This document shows, piece after piece, positions 54,776-64,000 of a DNA stretch of 64,000 bases. Within the stretch, counting starts at the first letter, position 1, and every line of letters begins with the position of its first letter. The position numbers and the translations under genes were made by a program. The stretch spans positions 310,001 through 374,000 of the forward strand of contig JAWZYV010002500.1 of the NCBI GenBank assembly GCA_038373885.1. The letters are read 5' to 3'. The DNA is from Cheiracanthium punctorium. Taxonomy: Eukaryota; Arthropoda; Arachnida; Araneae; Cheiracanthiidae. The notes under the pieces are model-generated. The model was given only the letters and a program-made list of their open reading frames with translations, had not been told where the DNA came from and searched no databases.

Positions 54776-57700
54776 CAAATTGAACTCAGGAAATTTCTAT
54801 TACATTCAAATATTCTATTGTGCAAACACAGACAAAATAAAATAATGGCAAACAAAAATAAAATCTCTGCGTCATTGTGCAGAATTTAAACATTCATATG
54901 AGTTAAAATCATTTATTCAAGGTTAAAGCATCCAAACACATGTACGTCATTTCAGATTTACAAAAAACCTTAAAGGATGGTTTTAACAGCGGAAACGAGA
55001 AGGTGGACATATGTAAACCTTTGGGAGAGGTTAATGCACAATACAATTAATCTGAGCTAGGTTTAACGTACTCTGTCCTATCTTAGCAATGATGCTGTGG
55101 CAAACATTTTACTTTTGTCTCGGGACATTCAAAAACCTATTGGGAGCTGTGTTTTATACCGAAAAATCTTTGCCGTTATGTCTTTGTAGCAGCGAAAACG
55201 AGAAATTCTAGCTCGATGTACCAAATTTAAAAATAAAAGAGAGAGAGGCCAAAAGAAAACTCGATCCACAGTTTGTAAGAATATTAGAAGTGGTAAAGAT
55301 TTCATGAAGCTTTCACAATGGAAGAAAAATATTATATCAGTATTAAAAAAGTCTATAAAAAATACATCGTATTAATTTTAAGCTCTAAATTTTGCAATAT
55401 ATGAAAGTGTGTTTAAAGTAAGAAAAACGTAGTAGAGTAGATGTATTTTCATGAAAATAAATTTTTTTCAGAATTTTAAGTATCAGTATATACAGAGTTA
55501 AAAATCAATATTTTTTTTTCAGAAAAAACCAGAGCACCTCTCATTTCTGTCATATTCATTTTTAATGTAAAATATTTTAACACAGTTGCATGGTAAAATT
55601 TTTTCGAAGATATACGCGCATACAGTATTTCAGAGACAATTTTAAATTATCTGTTGAAATAGTGTTTTGTGATGTTCAATAGTGTAAACATTTTGTATGT
55701 GTCTGTGTAATTCCTTCTTGCACTCACGTTTAATTCAACTTTAAATGAACCATGAGTAGTTTAGGCATTTCATTTGTTTTTAAACTGTAAATGGTTTGAG
55801 ATATTTTGAGTAATACGCTCGTGTAGTTCTCCAAACATACGCACAGTAATAACTTTTTGAAGATGCAAAGATTTTGTTTGTACTCACGCATTTTTTTTCA
55901 GTAAATTTATTCGAGGATATATCAAAATATAATTCACGGTATTCAAAGGAGTTATACATTCTTGAAAATATTGTCCTATATCTCATGAAATCTGCACAAA
56001 AAAAGATTAACTGGAGAAATTACAACCATACAGGTTGCTTAGAATCTTTTGTTTTGCATCAGTTAAGTATTTTTATTTATTTTTAATATTTAATTTATAA
56101 AAGGTATGAATCCCAGCTAATTTACATTTGTAAATGTTTTATTTTTATATGTGAGAACTAGAGAAAAAATGATTTGCAAAAATAACAAATATTAAATACC
56201 ATAATTGAAAACAAATTACAATAAATTATGTTTAAGAAGAATAGTATGTAATTAGAAAAAGCTAATTAATCGTGTAGAAACTTATTTTTCCTATAAATTC
56301 GTGAAATAGTATCTTTTGATGTACATATATATTTTTTATATTATTAGTCTTTTACGGCTACCTTTTTTAGAGTTTTGTTAACTTTTACTTTAAGCTAAGC
56401 ACTGCATATTTAAAAAATACTACTTACGATTTATTTTCCGATTATGTGCTTAAATTTCCTTTTCTTTTCTACTTATATTTAAAACTAATGTCAATTATTT
56501 TTTAGTATTTTATAACTTTTTTCTTTTATTCTGACAACCTTGCATATAGAGCGTGGTAAAATTAAGAGAAGAATCCCCACAAATAACGAACTCTTCATAA
56601 ATGAGAACAAATAGTTGTGCATAATCACCATAGAAGTAAATAAAATGAATCAAATGAGTAATGTTAATACTGTCTTTCTATTTTGCTGTCTGTATTTATG
56701 TCTGTAATAACTGTAGTCTATTTTGCAAAGCACATAATAAAGATACAGAATTATTAGAAATTACGATAAATAATAAATAATAAAATCATTTACACTATGA
56801 TGCAGATCACAGACCTTTCAATAAATGTAATGTTGTAAGTCAGATGATCTATGCTGCTGTTGTTTTCAAGCAAAATCATAAGTAATTACAATAAAAACAA
56901 TCAAAATTAAATGTATGGATAAAGCAAATCGCGTTTATTTATAGTTGAAAAATACCAGGTTTGATTAAGATGTTAAATATTGTAATTTTCATATTTGTTT
57001 AAGAAGTTAGAAAAAAAATTCATAAATTGTAGAATATAGCAAACATTTATTTATTTATTTATATGCGCGTTCTTTAAGCTAGTTGTAATTTTTATGCTTT
57101 CTTTGGAAATTTTACAATGCATTTATTTAAATACTGTATTAAAATACTGATAATAATTCAGATCTTTGTCATAATTTTTTTAAATTTTAAATGCATTATC
57201 TAACATGAACAAAAATAAATAAGAAACAAATAAAATAATTAACATTTTATCCCTTCAATCGAAGTAATCAAGAAAAGAATCCTACTGAGGAAAATGCTAC
57301 AGTTTCATTAGTGTAGTGACAGTACCTATTGTTCCTGAAATTGGTTTTCATGTCATGTCTACCATCAATTGATAAAACGGACCATAAATCACAAATGGCT
57401 ACAGATAGGGATTCTACGTAATCCCTCAAATGCAGAAATCCAAAAGTAGCTTTTACAAGCAGGTGTTTCCGTCTTTCCTTCCTTCTTTTAATAGGGACAG
57501 AGCATTAAATTTATTTTGGGGATTTGTTTTTCTGAAAACATGAAAAAATTATATATAATCTAATATATTAATCTGTATAAGCAATATTTTAGTGACACAC
57601 ATTAGAGGTAATATTTTTCAACCACTGATAATCTGTATCAGTGAGCATGCACAGGTTGTCAATATTACTAAACACGTATTTAATATTAGTACTTTATCCC

Positions 57701-57900
57701 TGTAAAATATAAACAGAATATGCGCATTACACAAAGCAATGCAAACACATATGCACATTTTGTTTAGCAATTAAAGTAGATGAATATTTTGTTTCAAAGA
57801 ATGCACTGCAACATGCAGATTTCATACTAATATCGTCTTCCTGCTACATTAGAGGCCAAAGAAATTATCTTAAAACAATGTTTTTTTAAAAGAAAGTGGT
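54773..57900. other. Very AT-rich, nothing recognised
   Basis: No ORF over about 70 codons and no repeat shared with the rest of the window was noticed. Confidence 0.4.
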
Positions 57901-58493
57901 ATGCTACCGCCAAATTTTGAAATCCGCCATTCTATAGAACGCCTAGGCATTGTAGGTTATGCCTAAAACCAGTCGGCAATGTATGAAACAATTTATATTT
58001 CGCACATCTCCTAGATATTCTACAGAATGCCGGTTTCGCATTTGGCAGTCTGCAGAATGCGGAATGAGAAACCGGCAAAGTATGAAATACGTTCAAGCTT
58101 ACCATGTTGCAAAAAGTGGGTTAATTTTGATTTCGAATTTTTTTTATGAAAATTTTATTTCCCTTAATAAAAATGGCATAAATTTTGCTTTGTACAACTT
58201 CCATTTTTCTTATGTATTCTGGATTTCTTTTATTTAATAGCGCCGCCATTATTTTTTCAGAACAATATTTGTATTTTTTGAAGAATGCACGTCATTTATG
58301 CAATATCCTTATCAGGGCCTTTTTCATGCATTGCCTAAATAGCATTTGTCATTCTGTATAACGCCCGGCATTCTCATACTTCACACTCATACTATTCTCA
58401 TACTTCACACATTGCCTAAAAACGCCCGGCATTACATACCATGCCTAGACATTCTATAGAATGCTGGCGTTTCACACATTGACGGTAACATTA
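57901..58493. mobile_element. Inverted-repeat element with ATTCTATAGAAT palindrome arrays
   Basis: Left GCTACCGCCAAATTTTGAAA ..CCATTCTATAGAACGCCTAGG is mirrored by right CCTAGACATTCTATAGAATG ..GCGTTTCACACATTGACGGTAAC over about 65 bp. Between them ATTCTRYAGAATGC and GCCCGGCATT recur at least five times. No ORF. Confidence 0.75.
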
Positions 58494-58735
58494 TAATAAA
58501 TTGCGTATTTTCGCTATACTTTCAATAGCAATTTAAGTAGATATAACTATAAAAGAATGTGGCATAAAAAATGAATGTGTGTCTAAGAAAAAAATATTTT
58601 TAAATTTGACAAAAGTACAGTTTAAACACTGTTTAGGCACTGTTATTATCCCTAATTTACATTATATAAGATAAAATAATTTATTAATCTTGCATTTAAT
58701 AAATTGGGCAAATTATTGATGGAAAGACGATTTGA

Positions 58736-58954
58736 TTATCCGTTTAATATTTTCTCGTAATTCTTTATCGGGGATCTTCTAGAAAATGTTCCATAGTTGA
58801 TAGTTGAGCATGGTCGTCCGACTCCTTCCTCATGCGTAACACCTGTGCAACCCTTTTTGAGTCTTTGAGCCTTTCGTACCTTTGATCCTTTGTGGCAAGA
58901 GAGTATTCTGGTATTGTGCCGGAAGTCTTTGATGGATTGCGTCCTATAATACAC
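58736..58954 (-). pseudogene. mariner-like transposase N-terminal remnant
   Basis: The minus-strand frame contains KKGCTGVTHEEGVGRPCSTI, matching the linker (GCTxVTHxEGxGRPST) of one mariner group. No catalytic domain follows and no inverted ends were found. A short, isolated relic. Confidence 0.5.
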
Positions 58955-59312
58955 CTTCCGGCCTTACGGTATCATTACTCGTTGTTCTTCTTTCACGCTA
59001 GCTTCTAATGTTGTGGAGATGATCGATCTGCAAAAGAAGCAAACCAAACAGAGGAATTGGGATCAAGTTTCACAGCAGGACCACAACAAACTAACAATAA
59101 AATTAACGAGTACAGAATTCAGTACGAGCAACATTAGCTTAAAAGTTCGCTAAATAGTCTGAAATTTTTACATTTTCCGGTAGCACCGTAAAATACCGTA
59201 AAAGCACACGCCCCCCCCCTCCAATCTTCAAGGAAAATCACGATCTATGGGAGCATATAAACGGTTGAAATCTGAAAAAATATACCGTTCAATCTTCCCC
59301 CTCTATCTTCAA

Positions 59313-59556
59313 GTGAAGCTGGATTCATACTCTCCGTTCCGTATAGATAAGACGCCGCGATGACGTCACCCAGTGAAGCAAAGTGGAGAGCATTGTCTGA
59401 CTTCACACTTTGTTGTCATATGGCGTGATTTCATTGGTGCATTTATTGCGGCTCCGCAAGCTCGTACGCCGGCAGCCACAGTTTCAAAACGGAAAAGAAC
59501 GGAGGGGTAGAGCGGAGTTTGAGCGACACGGAACAGCCAGTATGAATCCACCTTAA
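59313..59556. mobile_element. Short inverted-repeat MITE
   Basis: GAAGCTGGATTCATACTCTC ..CGTTCCGT at the left and its imperfect mirror (ACGGAACAGCCAGTATGAAT ..CCACCTTAA) at the right. About 245 bp, moderately GC-rich inside. Family not assigned. Confidence 0.6.
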
Positions 59557-59685
59557 GAGGGCGTTTATTCGGCATTTTAAGAGCATACGAAATGCACGAG
59601 AAAAGCAGGTGGGAGCGTTTATTAGAGGGGGAACGATTTTGCTTTATTTTACGGTATATTGGTATATTTTCACAAACTTTTAGTG

Positions 59686-59960
59686 TTAACACATTTATGC
59701 CTAGTGTCCCTTTTTTGGGACGGCATTTTCGCTATAAGTCGAAAACGTTATTTGTTTTTCGTAGCCTTTGTTCATGAGTATTGAACCTCAACTCTACAAA
59801 ATATTTTAACATGACCCAGTAGGATGTTGATATTTCGATTTTTATGCATAATGATTTTAAAAGAAATCATCCCTTGTTCAAGAAGTTGACATCAGAAATA
59901 TTTCTGTTATCAGTAAAAATCGAAGAAAGTCGCAAAAATATCCAGGCACAAATGGGTTAA
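59686..59960. mobile_element. Second TTAA-flanked MITE family, 275 bp
   Basis: TTAA 59686-59689 then CACATTTATGCCTAGTG; TTAA 59957-59960 preceded by the inverse of CCCATTTGTGCCTGG. It has a GTCCCTTTTTTGGGAC mini-palindrome just inside the left end, the same layout as the GTTCCCGCTCTGGGAAC of the larger foldback family. Confidence 0.8.
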
Positions 59961-60499
59961 AAACTGCTGCTAGTTTAGAGGTTCCACATGCAAATCATAA
60001 AGTAACCAATGCCAATTGAATAATCAATGAGCATTGATCATATTAACGTATCTGAATGCAATCAATTCCTTTTTTAAATAATTAACGGAAATATCACTTG
60101 CAAAGATCTGTCATACGTCATTAAAAATACGCGTATAAAATATCCCTCCATGATTTTCAAAGAGAACACTTTAATACGGTCTCTGCGTTATTAACTTCAT
60201 CTGCTCGCTCGCTATATGGTCTGATTTCTTTTATTTGACTGAATTTTATATGATCCATTGAAAATATTAACTTTTCATGTATTTTTATACATTTAATTTC
60301 AATGCACAAAATCATGTTCATTTTCATAATCACTCTTTATTTATTGGAAACATTATCATTTACTTTTATTTTAAAAGATTCGTTCAATCCTGCTTACATA
60401 TTTTCTTAAATTTCAGTAAATTGAGAGCAGAATCCACCCCCCCAAAGATGAGGCACTACCACATCAAAACTTACCTTTGGGATCTCGAAACTTGATGGC

Positions 60500-60610
60500 C
60501 ATTTTTGAACAGGCATCCAGTATTGCTCTGTCGGGAATCAAACTCGTAACCAAAGTTTAATAGAGTGATTGCGTTAGCCACTACGTTACCCGAATTTCGC
60601 AGCATAAATT
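60500..60610 (-). mobile_element. tRNA-like SINE head
   Basis: On the minus strand GGGTAACGTAGTGGCTAACG (A-box region, about 60587-60571) and GAGTTTGATTCCCGACA (B-box region, about 60545-60530) lie about 40 bp apart as in a tRNA. The B box has T for the conserved C (TTTGATT), so not an intact tRNA gene. Confidence 0.45.
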
Positions 60611-60823
60611 CATAAGTGAAGAGAACCTCGTGCAATAAATACTTATAACAATAGCACTTTAGATGCCTTACACGGGATATTCCAAAAAAGGTGATAACAT
60701 AATTTAAATGTTTTTTATATTATAGATAAACGGGCAATGTAAATTGAAAAAAAAAGCTTTCAAGATAAATTAGGAAAAAAGACTACGTGATGAAAAAAAT
60801 TGCTCTTCTTAATTTTTAAAATA

Positions 60824-62530
60824 CCGGGTGATCCAAAAAAGTCAGGACAAACTTTAAAAATTCATTAAGAAAGAGAAAACAATGATAGAAAATTGCGGTT
60901 TGCACAAATAGGTTTAGGGCAGTGGCGGCTTGTCATTAGGGGCCAGAGGGGCCTGGCCCCACCTGATATTTCAAAAGCTTTTTTAATTATAATGCAGAAT
61001 TTGTATTCTTTTAAAATCAGTTTACATTTATAAAGGTGTCTACATATATTTTATTCTATTTTGATTTAAGATGGATAAAAGGAATATTTAAAGGAGCATT
61101 TTTTAACCAGCTTTGTCCCTTAATCCAATTATGTAAAGCGAGCCATCATTCAAATCCTACGGCCGCGCCGCGGCATCTCCAATGTATTTCCCATTGAAGC
61201 ACTCTGGGGCCCGAGAAATGAAGCCTTAATATATTTGCGCCAAGCACAGCAGAGTAGTGTTAGTACCATTGATCATTTCTCAAAAGATGACCATATTTGG
61301 CTGGTTATCACTAAAAATAATGCGAAAGCACAGTTAATTTAGCATCAATTTAGGGCCCCTTAGCATTGGCCCGATAGGAGAAATAAAAGTCTTTCAATGG
61401 AAACAGCTGTATTTGGCGAGTTTTGTTCTTTTGGTTGAAAAAAGGTTCTGATTGTGATTTTTGTTCTTATTGCTGATCATCCTTAAGATTTAGAAATTTT
61501 TATTTATCTCATGTAAAACAGACTTGATTTTACTATTTATTAGGATTCAAATATAGTGAAAGTGTTAATTGAGTGAGAAATGGTCGGAAATAAAAATATT
61601 TTGTCAAATTATAAATATATTTAACGACTATGAATTCTGTAGACAGTTTATTACAAGTACCTTTCAGCAGACTAAACATAGCACAAAAGCTTGAAATAAA
61701 ACGCTTGGGATCCTATAAATCAAAAATTTAGTTCTTAGACAAAAAAAAAAAAAAAAGATGGAAAACGTACACGATCATTTCAACTAATTTCAACTAGAAT
61801 GGTACAGTAAAGCACCATGGCTTTCAGTAAGTGAAGCAAAAAATTCTGATTTTTCGTTTTTATTGTTTGCTATTTGGAGGTGAAACATTAAGGACCAATT
61901 CGTTTTTCAACATGTACACATGCAATTGTTAAATTTAATATTGTATTCAAGAAAATCATACTTTTTTGATATTGTATTAAATTTTGATACTGTACCTATT
62001 TGATAAAGAAAAATGAAGGAAAAGTTTTTTTGGTGCAAAATAAATCTGCTGTCTTTAAATGAAAACTTAAAGGAGAAATCAATGCACCTTTCATAACTTG
62101 TTTTTCGAAAGTTTTTATGTATTCACTCTGTTTACAAAAGCGATTCATTTGTTTTACGTTTTCAAGCTTAAAAAAAAAAGCCCCCCTTCACTGAAATGGG
62201 TAACGAGCCGCCACAGCTCTATATGTATATGTATTTTCCCGATTTGAACTGGCACTATTTTATTTCGGGCCCCACCACTGAAGCAAGTCACGAGCCGCCA
62301 CTGGTTTAGGGTATGATGGGATTTTTTTTTTAATGACAAGAAAGTTTGTAGTTCCAAATGTTACCGGTAGGTGGCGCTGACATGCACAATGGGAACCAAA
62401 TTTCCAATTTAAAAAAATCCGAAATCTCTGTAATGCTTTCTATGCAAACTGCAATTTTGTATCATGATTTGTACATTTTTAATGAATTTTTTAACTTTTC
62501 ACTATCTTTTGATTTATCCTGGGGGCACCA
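60824..62530. mobile_element. Middle element of the nest (family B)
   Basis: CCGGGTGATCCAAAAAAGTC then AATGATAGAAAATTGCGGTT at the left; mirrored by AACTGCAATTTTGTATCATG and ATCTTTTGATTTATCCTGGG at the right. Without the hAT it would be about 300 bp. Confidence 0.65.
60920..62303. mobile_element. Non-autonomous hAT, innermost
   Basis: Perfect 8-bp duplications GTTTAGGG (60912-60919, 62304-62311). The ends are CAGTGGCGGCTTGTCATTAG and, inverted, CAGTGGCGGCTCGTGACTTG. A second copy of the right subterminal sequence (AACGAGCCGCCAC) lies about 85 bp further in. 1384 bp, AT-rich, no transposase ORF. Confidence 0.92.
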
Positions 62531-63153
62531 AATTTAAAATACAAATTTAGAATGTGTAGTTTTTAAAAAAAATAACGATGGGGGATACTTCCTTGAGCAT
62601 TTATTTTTCATTTTACATTGCTCACTTATTCCCAATAGACGAAGAATTAAAGCACGTCACCACCGTTTGGGAATACCTTATATACAATGTGAGTTCCATT
62701 AAATGAAGTCAGGATAACTCTGCATTATTAAAAAAAGCAGAACACATTATTTTTAACCCGAAAACTAATTCGTACAGTATCAAAAATGTGATGATAAAAA
62801 ATGAAACACATTAATAATTCAGTGATTTCATAGCCTTTTCCAAAACTGTCTATAATCGATAGGACAATAAAACCATTAATCATAAAGAAAAAAAAGAACT
62901 TATCCATAAATCATCCCTGTAGCCAAAATATAATGTAGAATTTAGGAGCAGATGTCTTTTTCTAGTAGAGCTACATTAATATTATTTTCCTGCTTTTTTT
63001 AAGAATAATAACTAGGAATCGTGCCATTGCTTTTAAATGAAAAGAAAAAGTGACTAAATGAAGTGAAAAGAAAGGATTTATGCTCATTGTATTGTGAAAA
63101 AAAATTTCCTGAGCAAATACTGATCGTAATCTACTGATTACGTGACCATGTCG

Positions 63154-64000
63154 TACAGGATGTCTCAAAAAGGTCTTTCATAATATTTTGGGAATAAAAG
63201 GTGACTGAAACATATAATAACGTTAGGTCGCAATGCGGTTTTCAGTCATAAGTAGTACACAATTAGAAGAATCGTTGAAGCGTACGTCGTCTTTCTTAAC
63301 TGACTCTAAAAAGAAAAACTATTCCACAAAACAATTTTTAAAGGTTTAAACTTTTTGTTAACGGGCCTTTTAACCCTCCAATAGACATAAAATCCCGTTC
63401 TCTTAATTCCAGTTTTCGCAGCAATGAATAAATTTTACAACAGTTTATATCTTTTAAAACACAAAAATATCACAAAGTATGTTTGAATTTTAAAGTTTGT
63501 AGCAATATTAATATCATTTTTTGTCTATTTATTAATCTTCCCTTATCAAAATATCTTTTATTTTCCTAATCTTAAAATTGGATGAGAATTATACCGTGAA
63601 AGCAACTTTAGATTATTTGCCCATATCCAAGGCGCTCAGAGGTGTTATAGTGATTACTAACTAGTAACTGAATAATTACTGAATTGTGTACTAACGTTTG
63701 AGTAGTAGCTACCAAATTCGCTTTCACTAGAAGTTTGTGCAGAACCTTTTGAGACAACACGCATTAATAAATACACATTAAATCGTAAAATCATTATTCA
63801 GAATATGCTTCACTAATTCATATTTGAAGAAATTGCTGCTGTAAAAACCCGGCATTTAGTGTACCTTGCGAGAATGTTCGAGAATATATATACATTTTTT
63901 AGATAAGCAAAATGTATTTTGCATATACGTACGTACAGAAATTGGGGATGCCAAATTTTATCTGGCTGCACATATATTTTCACTGTTTATAGAAATGTAA
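63154..64000. other. Possible left end of another TA-type element running off the window
   Basis: TACAGGATGTCTCAAAAAGG at 63154 resembles the family A terminus (CAGGGTGTCCCA). No mate is seen before the window ends. The rest is AT-rich with no ORF of interest. Confidence 0.3.

Larger units (their letters stand above)
60670..62690. mobile_element. Family A element, outer shell of a three-deep nest
   Basis: GGGATATTCCAAAAAAGGTG ..GGGCAATGTAAATTGAAAA at the left is mirrored by TTTCATTTTACATTGCTCAC ..CACCGTTTGGGAATACC at the right, the same ends as 53404-54144. It holds the element at about 60824-62530, which in turn holds the hAT. Confidence 0.65.

Noticed and set aside
54652..54855. ORF rich in SLSLSL and IYIYIY
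   Set aside because: Translation of the (TA)n(GA)n microsatellite.

Overview
This is a eukaryotic, AT-rich, transposon-riddled stretch with one clear multi-exon host gene. The gene has GT-AG introns of about 9.0 and 4.1 kb. Together with tRNA-headed SINEs, many Tc1/mariner, hAT and TTAA-target DNA elements and neighbouring cytosolic sulfotransferase (SULT) genes, this fits an arthropod, most likely a chelicerate such as a spider or relative. That assignment is inference; no rRNA, mitochondrial or other species-diagnostic sequence is present.

Host genes. On the minus strand a sulfotransferase reads from three exons at 35174-34877, 25885-25621 and 21516-21018. The splice phases join exactly and give a predicted 353-residue protein with the PAPS loop YPKCGTTW, the catalytic-type His in KVHLP, the RNPKDCSVSYY segment and the C-terminal RKGxxGDW motif. 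It carries an unusual in-frame 3 x 8-residue acidic/basic repeat. Downstream on the same strand (5138-5019) lies a lone terminal exon of a second sulfotransferase, with a one-base homopolymer frameshift and no other exon found. A plus-strand TATA/CCAAT/CRE-like cluster at 41.9-42.05 kb may be a promoter and first exon of an unrecognised gene.

Mobile DNA, left to right. There is a SINE at 2.2 kb; a TTAA-flanked foldback MITE family with 12 copies across the window (3.7 to 43.9 kb); a frameshifted Tc1 element (13102-14596, TA duplication); a composite of two elements with related ends (15061-17914); hAT-type elements with readable 8-bp duplications (33535-34697 CCCTTTGC; 37666-38421 CTCTAAAG; 60920-62303 GTTTAGGG; 42793-42966 imperfect); and a mariner (37197-39245, TA) split by one of those hATs. 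Further elements are a 2-kb element with long inverted repeats (26448-28489), an element with a 5-bp duplication inside a tandem repeat (28862-29624), two elements of a long-TIR TA family (53404-54144 and the outer shell at 60.67-62.69 kb), a three-deep nest at 60.67-62.69 kb and a second TTAA MITE (59686-59960).

Interspersed non-coding repeats with two or more copies account for much of the rest. Long AT-rich stretches (for example 5.8-7.6, 49.3-52.2 and 54.8-57.9 kb) show nothing recognisable. I see no RNA gene, CRISPR array, operon or new multi-gene system. The most interesting material is the TTAA foldback family and its position in and beside the sulfotransferase gene, including the possible donation of poly(A) signals, and the coding minisatellite in the enzyme.
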